A stretch of DNA of 64,000 nucleotides from Agelaius tricolor (taxonomy: Eukaryota; Chordata; Aves; Passeriformes; Icteridae), in assembly GCA_023055355.1 (NCBI GenBank), contig JALJCS010000001.1:104845881-104909880 (forward strand), in the 5' to 3' direction. This document shows, piece after piece, positions 51,908-63,534 of the stretch (positions within the stretch are counted from its first letter, which is position 1; each line of letters starts with the position of its first letter). Made by a program: the position numbers and the translations under genes. Under the pieces are notes generated by a model. The model was not told the origin of the DNA. It ran no database searches and saw only the letters and a program-made list of their open reading frames with translations.

Positions 51908-51971
51908 AGACCCAAAAATTTCTGCAAAGGAAGTAGGCAGAATTCTTTTAAAGGTAAAATAATGTAGGTGT

Positions 51972-51990
51972 CCCCCCCCACCCCCCCCCC
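51972..51990. repeat. C8-A-C10 tract
   Basis: A nearly pure C run, so G-rich on the minus strand with strong G-quadruplex potential there. Also a likely sequencing or assembly error spot. Confidence 0.95.
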
Positions 51991-54673
51991 AACTTTCTTT
52001 TTGGGAGCAAATAATTGGTGTAGATGAAGCTACACTTGTTATAGTTTGCTTCAGTACTGTTTGAAGTTGTCAGATTATTACTTGTGCCTGTGAAAAATTC
52101 TTTGAATTGCTGAGTTTGCCTTTGAAGTTGTTTGAGTGGTTTACCAACTCTGCTTTCTAGAATGGATTTAGACATTTTGGAAAGCAAGAATCTACTGAGT
52201 TAGTATTTTTATGGAAATTTTCACCTTGAAAAAATGAGTAAGTTCTGCGAGTTTAGTACTAGCAAAATAGTTTGATTTGAAAAAAAGCAAAGATAATGTT
52301 GAGGAACATAGTTTCAGAGGATAGAAATGTCTCCAAAACACTTTTATCAATACCTCAGTGGTGTCATTCCCTTCCTGAAATATATGGGGTTCTACCATTA
52401 TGTCTTTCTGCAGGAGAATGAGCCTGTATTTTCCTTTTTCTAAAAGAAAGCTCTGCTGATCTAGGTTGTTCTAGGTAGACTGATTTTGATCTTTTGTCAT
52501 GGAAATGTTTTATACTGTAGGAACTATACAGGGTGGATGTACATCATCAATTTGTTGGGTTTTTTTCTTAATTCTCTCTGCAGTCCCAATTCCTCTACAT
52601 CCTCCTCAGTCTCTAACTTATTTTAAATACAGATCAACTACAATGCCCCAGCCTGGCTATGGAGATCAAAATGGCTTTAGGCTGCATTAGAATTGGTAGG
52701 AAAAGATTTTGGTTGAAATCCAGCATGAATCATGTTTAGAGTAGGTTGAGCAGTAATGTCGTTTTTGTTTTGTTTTGTTCTGTTCTTATTCAATCACCAC
52801 TTAACTAAGTACCCATACAAAGTAGACTGGAATAAGCAGAAGAAATACCAAGCTGAAAACCCTTTAGCCTCATGCATCGTCCTGGATAGCACTTGATGAA
52901 ATTTTCATCTTCTTAAAGGTGGGAGCTGAAACTTAATCTTTCATGATCTTCATGGCTTCCTTTCCACTGATTACTGGAGTTCATTTCATAGAGCTGTAAT
53001 CTGATTGCTTAGCTAGACAACAAAAATAAATTTCAAATCCCACCATCTGAATCCTTAGCCCCAAAAAACACCATGTGGAAAATCGCTAGTGCCCATACTG
53101 CATAATTAAGATTTGAGGAGGGACTTTAGAAATTTAGATTGCTTATGTCAATCTAAATTTAACCAATTGTGAATTGGTTAAAATGCCTTGTAAGGCTTTG
53201 TCTGTGCTTTGGATAATAATCAGCATCCAGAAATACTCTAATGTTGTTAGTAGGGATTCCATATAGGCTTTACTCAACCTTATCAGAAGTATCTAGCTGG
53301 TAGGTTCTCATTCAAGATCTGTTTTTAGATCTAACTGTGCAGATACCTTCAGTATATTTTTTCAGCATGGCAGTGTTTATTAAAGATCATAGGTTTATAT
53401 TATTGAGGACTGCAAGATATGAGATTAACTGTTTTTATCTGTTGCACCCTAATTTGCGCCTAATGTTAATAAGAGCTATTTAGTGTGGAGTGGAATTCAG
53501 TCACTGGCTGCTTTGTCCTAAATCTTGGACTTTCAAGAAGGATGCAACTGAAAGACGTGGCTGAGGAAAGACAGAAGTATATATATTCAAATTTAACTTA
53601 GACCTAACTGCTGTTTCAAAAGACTGTTTGAATTATAAGTGCTGCAAACACTACAAGAATATAAATGAACATGGCCACTCATAATGTGCAAAACTATATT
53701 GTCCCATACATTTCAAAGTTAATTTTTAAATTTTGATGTTGTACAGCTCTTAACAGGTACCTAAACAAAGGGGAATGTAGGTGGAAAAGTAAATTGGATA
53801 TCTACCATTGTTTATGCCTAATATCACATCTGCTTAAAAGATATCCTTCTTGTTGTTTTATTACAGATGCAACACCAGCATATTACTCAGGATGATTTTG
53901 TTGTTTGCTACTGCCATATTTTTAAAACCAGGATCTAGTGCCTGAGAGTTAGCATGTACAGAATAAACTTTCAACCAGATATTAATATTGCCTAATTAAG
54001 ATACATGTAGTATTTCTCCTATGCATAATCTTAACTTTGTCATCTTTTCTGAAATTCATTCTTCTAGGCAATTTATGATCATATCATAAGACTCTATTTT
54101 AAACTGGTATTTCATAGAATATATCACAAAAGGACTTAGACCAGGTATTCAGATATTTAGATTAGTCACTGTTATTAAAATTGCTATACATTCAAGTGGT
54201 CATCTTCCATTTTGATATCAAACACTGAAATTTTTCAGAGAATGCCATTTGACCTTTAGATCTAGTGAACAGCTTGAGATTGGCAAACCACTGGATAAAA
54301 CTAGTCAAACTTGTATAATAAAACAGGAGTGGAAAAAGAAAATAGTCATGTAAGTAAAGCTGCAAAGTAGTTTATGTTTTAATTTTTGAATTTGTGTGAA
54401 TAAAATCATATGGCCCAATATCACTTTGCTTTTAGATACTGTCAAACAGCAGAAGCCTCTTAGATTCCCAAAATAATGTTTTGTTTTGCTTTTATCTTTA
54501 AGTTTAATATTGAAACTAAATTTTACAAAATCTAGGAGTACTCTTTTTTTTTTTATCCAAAGAAGAGGAAAATAAAATCCAGCCACCTCTGGGTAAATCC
54601 TCACTGTGAGCAACAACAACAAAAGAAGATGCTTACACTTTTATCCCTTGTGGATTTCTTTTTAATATTTCAG
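51991..54673. other. Desert upstream of the convertase-like exon
   Basis: AT-rich. The double hairpin at 53130-53181 is the only structure noted. No further coding exon of the downstream gene is seen. Any 5' leader exon must lie here or further upstream. Confidence 0.5.
53130..53181. repeat. Two adjoining perfect inverted repeats (double hairpin)
   Basis: Arm AAATTTAGATTG (53130-53141), 7-base loop, arm CAATCTAAATTT (53149-53160). Directly joined and sharing two bases: TTAACCAATT (53159-53168), loop GTG, AATTGGTTAA (53172-53181). Both stems are perfect (12 and 10 bp). Confidence 0.97.
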
Positions 54674-54851
54674 AGCAATGAACATATGGCTGTTACTATC
54701 AGCACTGTTGTATTTGCGGCGATGCCTATCAACATCCACCAGAGAGCAGGGCAGCTCCAAAACCCACATCTTTTATGCTGTGGAAATTGATGGAGACAGC
54801 AACACAGCCAGCTTCTTGGCCAAACAACATGGAATGCAGTTCATTTCAAAG
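54674..54851 (+). CDS. First coding exon of a proprotein-convertase-like (kexin/furin family) gene
   Basis: The exon follows an acceptor (TTTCTTTTTAATATTTCAG, 54655-54673), has four leader bases, then an ATG at 54678 and 58 codons, ending TCAAAG|GTCAGC in phase 0. The protein starts MNIWLLLSALLYL, a hydrophobic signal-peptide core. It continues KTHIFYAVEIDGDSNTASFL and AKQHGMQFISK. This matches the start of the S8 prodomain of secretory convertases: furin TNTWAVRIPGGP..A..VARKHGF and PCSK1 [20 protein letters not shown]. As I recall, PCSK1 exon 1 also ends in phase 0 at the equivalent residue, just before the IGxLE motif. If real, the product would enter the secretory pathway and, by family analogy, cleave at paired basic residues. 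No exon 2 was found up to 64,000, so nothing can be said about catalytic residues or intactness. It is not a clear match to any PCSK I can recall (PCSK1, 2, 5, 6, 7 or furin). Alternative: a relic exon of a dead gene. Confidence 0.68.
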
Positions 54852-55844
54852 GTCAGCGCATATTTAAACTTGCTTCATTACTCCCACCTTTATGCTTGAG
54901 ATTTTCATTTTTTTAAAATCAGTTTACCTAGAGGTTCCTTTAGAGACAGAAAAATGAAAGTGCTGAATCCTATTTTCATTTGGGGATATCAAGCTTTTTA
55001 TCAAATTATAGAGGTGGCGTTTCAGAATATTTCATATCTGATCAGAAGGAAAATCCAAAAATAATTTTCTCTTTATTCAGGAGTCTTTCAGCCACTGGGA
55101 CTGTTTTATTTATTACTTAATATTGTGCTCCAGTCAATCATTTTGAATTCAGACAGGAAAATGGAATTTTTATTTTTAAAAGGAAAAAATCCAGAGGAAA
55201 AATGCTATTGGAATAAAGGAGATTTTATTATTTTAAAAAATAAAAATATGTCTTCCCTTCTTCTGCTAACTGTTTTATTTTCTTTTAATCACAGTGCATT
55301 AATATGAAGACATATATTAAACAAAGGATCTTACATAAAATCGTATATTTGTTAATTACAGGCATTTTTTTCCAGAGCATTTCTACAGCATTTATCACTG
55401 AGCTTGAGAAATTATGGCCTTGTAACACAATAAAGGAAAAATATTTTTCTTCCTTTGGAATAGCATCTCAATGCACATATTTTCTGTATATGTACTGCAT
55501 ATATGGGTATAAACATGAAGTGTGTATTTATATTACATCTAGCTTTATTTTAACTTTCTGTTGAAAGGTTATTCCTGAGCTCTGTGTTAGTACCTTGGGA
55601 CACAGCCCAAATAGAAGAAACACATCAATATCTTTCATTTACAGTTACTGGTCTGCAAAACTGGACATGTATACCAGTGATACAGTGTTAAATTTTCCTG
55701 TTGCTTCTAGTCTAGAAGCATATTGCATCAGTTGAAGTAGATCACAAATAAATTATTAAAACTTTTAATATGTTAATCTGTTGCAGCCTCCATTCATTGA
55801 CCTGAAAGTTCTTTGCCAATTTTAATGAATTAAGCCTTGAAGTG

Positions 55845-55950
55845 CTCCTTTTGCTTTTATCTCTACTTCTCAGATGTGAAAAGCAGAGGTAGAGTAAGTA
55901 AAACAATTTGTTCAAGATCCACACAGGAAGTCTGAGGCCCAGTGAGAAAT
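55845..55950 (-). repeat. MIR SINE core, antisense
   Basis: CTTCTCAGATGTGAAAAGCAG, AGGTAGAGTAAGTAAAACAA, then TTGTTCAAGATCCACACAGGA and AGTCTGAGGC, reads as the reversed MIR core (CAGATGAGGAAACTGAGGCAC.. TTGCCCAAGGTCACACAG). An ancient amniote-wide SINE. Confidence 0.65.
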
Positions 55951-58367
55951 GGAAAAAAACATTGTAAATTTTCATTTCTGTGCTGTAGCTGTAAGAAATT
56001 ATCCTAAGAGAGAAAATGTAATGAGCTTATGAAGAGGAGGCAGTGCATTACATGTGCTTCAACAGCCACTATGGTCTACCCTAGGCATGGAAATCACTGA
56101 AGGGCCCCCAGGAAAAACTGCACCCAGTTTTCTGTTAGAATGACACAATGACACAACCTTCCCAGTGTGTTCCCCTTAGTGTATAAATATTAAAATTGCC
56201 AGAGGCTGTTGTATCGAGGATGCTAATAAAAAAAAGCCTAACAAACAACACTGAGGTATTAGACAGTATTTCTTTAAAGGGTGTCTTCAATGATAGGGTT
56301 GCAAAAAAGGGTTTCTTCAGGGTTTGAGTAGCACAGAGGTATTTTGTACAAGGGGAACAGGTGACAGTTTCAGTAGCTATATAATCAGGGCACTATTTAT
56401 AGCTAGGTTGATGGGAAGATATTTGGTAGTATAACAGAGGGAGTCACACTGTGTTCTTTGTTCAGTAATATTTATCTAAAAAACCACATTTTTATTACAG
56501 TGATTATGAATAAGAAAAAGCAAAAGATGGAGAGAGAAATGCAGGAGATGTAGGGAGGGTTTTCCTCCTGTGAATTTCCATTTTACAACCTGTTCTATAA
56601 GCAGATACCTTTCTAAGCATTCTTATTTCATATGTAAAAAAAAAAAAGCTTCTGTGGTATTTAAAGCTTATGGTCTTTAAGCCATGAGGAGCAGTGGTAA
56701 AGTATTAAAGATTCAAATATGATTAAGCTTAATATTTTTCAAACTTTTTGTTGGCTTCTAATAAGCTTACAGCATGTGCTATGTGATAAGATGATACTGA
56801 AATATTATTTGAAAAATAAACCTCTAAAACATGATAAAATTTGTTGTGACTAAAATTCCTAGGTAGTCAGGAGTATTAGTACTGCAGTTAGGAGTTTGAC
56901 TCCTATTTTAGGTTCCCATATGACAAAGCATTTGAAACACATACTTGAGTTCAATCCTTTTTCAGGAAAAGAATTCCTAATTATGTACCTAAGTTAAATG
57001 GGATCTAGACTTATCCTTAAGTGCTTTACTGGATAAGACTGGACTGCTGAATAGGGCTCTTGGTGAAAAAACAGTTTTGTATGAGAAAAGTGACATCAAA
57101 GACTGAAAATGCTATCTTTTAAATATGCCGCTGTCACCACAGGAAACAGACTCCTGTAGAAATGGTAATTATGTGTAGCTGTGACATCCTTGCTTCAGCA
57201 TGTTAGCTGCAATTTAGAGTTGCAGTTTAAAGGCCTAACTTCCCTTTGGCATCAGAGTTCACTTTTACTATGATACAGTGGATAAAGGCAGTGAGTTAAG
57301 TGTGTTGCATTGGATTTTTTTCTCTCATTAAATGGTGTTACTTATTAATATGCGGATGCTTGGCAACTAAGTAGGAAAATTGCAAGTGTGAAAAAGGCTA
57401 CCAATTAGGTATCACTCTGGAATACACTCTTGAATGGCATTTAGTGTATGAAATCCAAAGTGGTAAACTTTTGACATTGGTTGCAATAGTATTTCATTTC
57501 ACATTCTGTACCAGCTCTAACTTACTAATGAAAGCAGTGTAGTGAAGAGGTTTCTTAAAACTTAGTGTTATGATTTCTCTTAAACTTAAACCCACTGATT
57601 TAAAGTTTCTGTAAATCAAAATACTCATTAGAAACTGTGAAGGTACCCCCAGCATGGAGGAGTCTCATCAGTTCTAACATAATCAAAATATTTTGCAAAG
57701 AAATGCTTACTTTAGTTGTAACTTTTGCATTTCTAGGTCATAGAAATACCCTTAGTAAAGATTAGAGAAGTCAGCAGATATTAAATATAGTTATATATTA
57801 GAGGTATACATTAGAATTGAATGTATGTTAGTATTCTTTTGCACTGTTGAGATTTGAGTAAACCAAATTTCTTTGTTTTTATCACTGTTGTAATGTAGAC
57901 TGTACACAAGTCTCAACTCTTTGTTTAAAGCCTGAAATTTAATTGCTGAACCAGTTTTGAAGACTTTGGTAAATACATGCACACATATGTGCATATATAA
58001 ATGTATATACACACACACACACATAAGTGTAAAGCATAGATGAGTTTGTGTTTGGACACACATCCCCTGTATAAACTTAGTCTAAGTGTACAAATGCAGG
58101 TATGGTACAAATTTAATTTTCAACAAAGTTTCCTAGATATATTGGGTATTTGTTTTTCATCAGCAAAACTCTGGAAAGTATGATATAAAAGGTACATGAT
58201 ATTTGAGTATTATATCTAAAAAATTTGTTCTTGAAACACTGGCAAAACCTGCAGTGAACTTCAAGGTCTTGGTATTCCTAAACTTGTATAGAAACTCCAA
58301 GCAAGTCTTGGATTTAAAAAAATGAAGATTTGAAATGAATTATTCTGACCATGAATCAAAAATTGAT

Positions 58368-58391
58368 TGTATGTCTGTATTCAGACATACA
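58368..58391. repeat. 10-bp perfect hairpin
   Basis: TGTATGTCTG, loop TATT, CAGACATACA, followed directly by an alternating AT/TG stretch. Probably unstable AT-rich DNA; no function is assigned. Confidence 0.9.
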
Positions 58392-59146
58392 TATATATGT
58401 ATATATGTATTCAGAAGGTAAAGTCAAGCTGGGCAGAAAACCCCACTTTTAATAAAAATGGGTTTAATACAGATACTTTTTAGAAATGAAAGCAAGAATG
58501 CTGAATGACATTTTGACTGTGAGCAAGGTTAGTTTCATATTTCTCTCCCTATTTTTTCTTTCTTATCTTCTTTTTTTTAATTGATCTTTCTCTTTGATTC
58601 TTCTTTTTTTTTTTTAAATTTCCTTTTCCAGTCCAGAGAAGTGTTTAGTGGTTTCATTATAATTTCTTTTTTCCAAAGTCTGTATTTTCGTTATTAAGCT
58701 TCCTTGGATATTTTGCAAGCTGTAAGCAGAGCAGATATAACATAATGTTTCTCAGTGTGTTTATTACTTTTATGATAGATCCCTTCAATATTATTGTATC
58801 TTTAAAAGTCAAAATACACAAAATCTAAGGAAACTATGGAAGTGCTTCTTGCTGAGCTGGATATGGGTTTAATAGATCCCATTCAAGGATGACTTTTAAT
58901 TTACATGACCTAACTATGGACAATTTTTTTGAACTGGTTATTTCTCTTTCAAGTTTTACAGCACACATTTATTAGATTGTATTTTCTCAGAGTAGTTATG
59001 GGATGGGCATTTGTCCTCATTTCCCCCCCCCCCTACTCTACTGCTTTTATTTATATAGAAAGAATATCTTTCATTTAAAATACTACTTAAAATTTTATTT
59101 TCTCCATGTGTGTTTAATATACCAAGTTTTTTAAATGGTGGAGGTA

Positions 59147-59173
59147 GGGGGCAGGGGGCAGGGGGGCAGGGGG
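59147..59173 (+). other. Canonical G-quadruplex motif with four G5-G6 tracts
   Basis: Four G runs (59147-59151, 59154-59158, 59161-59166, 59169-59173) separated each time by the dinucleotide CA. This is a textbook G4 with 2-base loops. Confidence 0.95.
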
Positions 59174-59565
59174 AAGATATTTGTTACAGGTTTTGATTAT
59201 CAGCAGTTAATTCCTTTGCCTTGCACTGATGTGCAATAAAACCTAGGATTTTTTTAGAAGGAGGAGGATTCTGGAATTGTGAGAGATACTTCTGTTACTC
59301 TTCTCTCTGCCATCCTGTGAAGCTACTGAAGTGTCCAGAAAGTCTTCTTGTTCCACTTTTGGCAAAGTGAGGAACAATCCCTCGTTTTGAGACTTCACAC
59401 TGAAGTCTAAAACAGTAATGACTGGGGAAAAGCACAGTTTGGGTGGTGCTGTCTGTTAACACCACTGATGAATACATGATGATTTGAAAAGATCATCAAG
59501 TTTTTTAAGACATATTACAGAATGAGCTTTCATTGTTTTCACTTGTTTACATATGTGACTATAGA

Positions 59566-59765
59566 ATATCCTAAGTTAGAAGGGTCACACAGGGATCATC
59601 TAAGTCCAGCTTCTGGCCCTGCCCAGGACAGTCCCAAGAGTCACAGCATGTGCCTGACAGCATTGTCCAAACACTTGATGCTCTGACCACTTCCCTGGGG
59701 AGCATTGCAGTGCCTAAGTGCCCTCTGGGTGAAAAAGCTTTTCCTAATATCTAGCCTAAATGTTA
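59566..59765 (-). mobile_element. CR1 LINE 3' fragment, antisense
   Basis: ATAGAATATCCTAAGTTAGAA then GGGTCACACAGGGATCATCT, CTGCCCAGGACAGTCCC, GAAAAAGCTTTTCCTAATATC. Standard antisense CR1 3' end, moderately diverged. Confidence 0.88.
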
Positions 59766-60244
59766 TAGCTGATGTTTTCTTTAGCATGGCAATTACTAAT
59801 TCACCCTATTTTTGTTAAAAGAAATTATACTCTCCTCAAATATTTGCTTCTGGAGTCACATTTGCTTTCAAAGAAAGTCACATTAGTCTATCTATAACAT
59901 AAAATTAATATCCTGTTCAGCCACTATTGCATCATTATTATTTGGTACAAGTGTAAAGTGGCAGCATCTGCTCTTGTAATCTCAGCTGAAAATTTTCTAG
60001 AATATTTTGACCATTGTGAGCTGTAGATTCAGAAGGAGTGTACATCTTTCCCATGGTTTTGTCTGTGCTGTGCATCACTATTCAGTTGTGTATGTGGTAA
60101 CAGTTAATGCATTCACCCATTCTACCAGAATGCTCCTGTGCTTGAGAAGGGCTTACAAAAAGGCAGAGAATTATGAGCACTCATTAGTTATTACCAATTT
60201 ATGCTAATATACAAGGAAAGTAATCATTTAATCGTTCTGATTGA

Positions 60245-60345
60245 AATGATGGGCATGATTCACAGGAGATGTAAATTGGTATATCCCTATTTAAATCAAT
60301 GAAACTATACTGATATGTGCCAGCTGAGAATCAGGTCCCTCATCT
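60245..60345. mobile_element. Palindromic MITE-like element (ancient, reptile/bird type)
   Basis: GGGCATGATTCACAGGAGATG.. on the left is mirrored by ..CCAGCTGAGAATCAGGTCCC on the right, around a centre near CTATTTAAATCAAT. It resembles the ~90-bp palindromic elements (GGGCCTGATTCTCAGCTGGTG.. and complement) that are very common in turtles and crocodilians. About 25-30 % diverged between arms by eye. Confidence 0.6.
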
Positions 60346-61774
60346 TTATTTGAATAATTTAATGGTAGGTTGACCAGACCATTAAAGAATACAGTGAATA
60401 GAAGAATCCCATATTGAAACTGGAATGTAATATTAGATTAATTTTTTAATTTTTTTTCCCTCTCTATTGTCCTGTTTAGTAGACAGGTCTTAGGTCAAGT
60501 TTAAGCTTTGAAGTTGCTGGCATAATGGTACATTTAACAAACCACCAGAATGTGGAAATATATTAGAAAATAAATTTTCACATTACCACTAAAACAACCC
60601 ACTTTTTGATGACTTTTGAAAAAAATACTTTTTTTACCTCTGTTTTCTGTCTGTCCTTAATCTTACCTGTTCTGGTGTTAAAATAGTAACTACAGTGCAA
60701 AACCAAGATGAATGAAAAAGCTAAAATTACTGTGACTCAGCCAGGTCTTGCTAATGAAGGAACATTTCCCATTATATATATTTATTTCAGATTCTGGATA
60801 TCAGTCATTGTAAGGAAATAGTATAAACATGGTTGCCAGTGTTTTATTTTTTTTTTGAATGAAAATATCTTAAATAAAATTATGAAATTTCCAACTCTCC
60901 CTGGAACTACAACAAATGTTTCTTCTCAGTTCATATACCTCTAGGACTGTAGCACTGGAAAATGGTTGCAAAACTCTATTAATTTTCCAGGTGCTTAGTA
61001 CTGGGTTTCTGTCTTACATTTTATGCCTCACTATTTTTTCCCCTGAAAGGAGAAAAAAAAAGGCTAGATAAATTTGGTTTTGGTTAAATTTAAAACTTAT
61101 TAGTAAGCTAATATATGAATGTCTATTTTTTTGATTATTACCAGAGGTGTTTAGCAAACTGATGCCAATACATTGTGTATGCATATATTACATGGGTTCC
61201 ATGTATGTATGAACGACATGGAGGGCCACATTATTTATTTCTATCATTTTACTCTGGAAAGTTCATGGTTTCTTAAGAGCAGTTTGATTTAAAGAAATTT
61301 GATGTCAAGCATTTGAATTTATACAGTTTTCTGCATCTTTTAAGTTGTTTCCAGAGACAAAATCACACTACAGAGATCCAGCTTAGTTTTGGGGCTGCAT
61401 CAATAGGCTGCTTTATTTGGAAGTTGATGTAATGACAAATTTAAGCTTTGGAACACAGATTTTAAGAGAGAAGTGAGACTAGAAGGAGAAGAAAGGATTA
61501 CTTCATTTGAACGGTCATTGCAATGATTTTGTACTTCACTTAATTGTTTTACCATTACAATACTTTTTATTTGTGTAGCACACTTCATTCAGTATGGTAA
61601 GGGAAATTTGCACAGTGTTTTCTTCAAAATTAAATATCCCAGCAAAACAGAAATTAATATTTATATGTGTAAATGTATTTGGAAATTATAAAATAAAAAT
61701 AAAACATACGAGAAAAGAAGAGAAAAATACCAATTTTAGAGGTTTTTTTTTTATTTTTATTTTCTACAAAATTT
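60346..61774. other. Gene-free AT-rich stretch
   Basis: No exon recognised. A weak match to a convertase exon 2 near 61,200 was rejected. Confidence 0.5.
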
Positions 61775-62380
61775 GCAGAATTAGAGCATGATTGAGGTTG
61801 GAAGGAATTCCTGGAGGTCATCTGGTCCAAACCCTCAGCCCAAGCAGGGCCACATAGACTCAGTTGCCCAGGAAGATATTGAATATCTCCAAGAATGGAG
61901 ATTCTACAGCCAGTCTGGGTGGCCTATGCCAGTGCTTGGTCACTCTCACAGTGAAAATAGTATTTCTTGGTGATTCAGGATGTGTGTGGTTCACTTCAGT
62001 TCAGGATGTCTGTCTATTGCTTCTTGTCCTGTCATGGGGCACCACTGAAAAGAGCCTGATCCCCTCTTTTCCATTTCCTCACTTCACATATTCCCCTGAG
62101 CCTTCTCTCCTCCAGGCTAAGCAGTCTGAGCCATTTCAGCCTTTCCTTGCAGGAGAAATGCCCAGTCCCATCATCATTCTGTGGCCCTCCACTGCAGGCT
62201 GACCAGCAGCTCCACATCTCTCTTGTACTGAGGAGCCCAAAACTGCAGCACTGCACGTGTGGCCTCCCCAGTCTCCTCACCCAGAGTTCTCACTCCTTCT
62301 TCCCAATTCTCTTGTTCTGTCCAGCAAACCAAAGCTTCTCGCGTTTTTCCAGCCCTGGTTCTCACAGCCATTCTGTATAT
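61775..62380 (-). mobile_element. CR1 LINE fragment of about 600 bp, antisense
   Basis: GATTGAGGTTGGAAGGAATTC, CATCTGGTCCAAACCCTCAG, CAAGCAGGGCCACATAGACTC, CTCCAGGCTAAGCAGTCTGA, GCAGGCTGACCAGCAGCTC, GCACGTGTGGCCTCCCCAG: continuous antisense order from the CR1 3' end into ORF2. The longest uninterrupted CR1 stretch of this part of the window. Confidence 0.93.
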
Positions 62381-63530
62381 TGATAAGATTCATTAATTTC
62401 AAGGACACACTATTGCTTTAATAGCAAATGATGGAGAATAAAGTCCATAAGTCCCGTTCACTGCTGTTTATGGGGAGAAAATGCTAGTGAAAATACAAAT
62501 CAAAGCAATTTTAAAGAGGAAGTTTGGACAGTGGTGAGGAGAGATTGCAGTGGTATTGAGAGGGTAATAGCTCAGAAAAGTTAATGCTTCTTTGGAAATG
62601 TTGATTGAAATAATAGTATAAATATGATGTAATATTTTGTTTAATATTAAACTGCATTAACTGACTGGAATTTACAATGATAAGATAGATATTTTTCTTA
62701 CTCCTTTGACTTGTATACTCAGAGAGTTTTTTATATGTGGATTGCTCTTCTTTCCAATCAAAAAGGTTTCCTAATGTAGTGTGACCTGTCAGACTCTGTA
62801 TATAGACAAAAAAGAAGCAACAGGCAAATGAGGATTTTGCAGGTAGGAGTGCAATAATAGGTAAGGATGAAAATATTTCAGCTTCAACACGCATGAAAAG
62901 TTTTCTAGATAAAAAAATCCAGTAATAAATATCATCTTCTACACCTTAAATCATCATCATCATCATCACCACCACCATCATTCTTAATAAGGGTTTTTCA
63001 AGAACATTGCTATGCAAGATAACAGCTGGGATTATCCAGCATTTCAGTTCCAGGGAAGAGGTGACTATGACATGAACACAAAATGTCAGTATACTTGCAG
63101 GTATTACTACTTTTCTCATGGACTGTGGTAACCACTGCTTTTCAGTAGATGACACAGTGCCAGTGTGAATCAAAAGTTTGTCCCCAGGAATATATAGGGC
63201 ATGTCTGTAGGTATGTAGGAAGAAAAAGGAACAAAGGAGCCAAGAAACCTAAAAGGTTTTCCTTGGCATTGGTTTTCATATGCTGAAACCTTCCTGGAGA
63301 GCCTCAACTGTTTTCAGCATCACCTGAGAAAGCTTTTTTCCAGTCAGATCAAAACTGTGTTTGCCTTTTTTTGGCATATGTTAGCATCTTCAAAGATTTG
63401 CATCATTCCTGATCTGTGTTTCTAATCAGTGTGCGTGTCTGAGTGTGCATTCTGCCCCATGCACATGCACGCACATACAAGCAAAGGAGCACCTGTGTAC
63501 AGCTTTACTTGCGCTTCTTTTGGGGACTAG
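62381..63530. other. Gene-free stretch with a trinucleotide repeat
   Basis: Contains (ATC)n passing into (ACC)n at 62949-62983. Nothing else recognised. Confidence 0.55.
62949..62983. repeat. (ATC)n/(ACC)n trinucleotide repeat
   Basis: About six ATC units followed by three to four ACC units and one more ATC. Simple repeat. Confidence 0.95.
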
Positions 63531-63534
63531 CACA

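Larger units (their letters stand above)
54852..59565. other. Presumed first intron of the convertase-like gene
   Basis: AT-rich. It holds an old antisense MIR near 55.85 kb, a hairpin at 58368-58391, a short (CA)n near 58010, a C11 run at 59023 and the G4 motif at 59147. No second coding exon recognised. Confidence 0.5.

Noticed and set aside
61196..61286. Possible convertase exon 2: NDMEGHIIYFYHF resembles the LEDYYHFYH motif
   Set aside because: There is no polypyrimidine-AG acceptor in a matching phase, no Lys-Arg cleavage site follows, and a stop comes soon after. Judged a coincidence.
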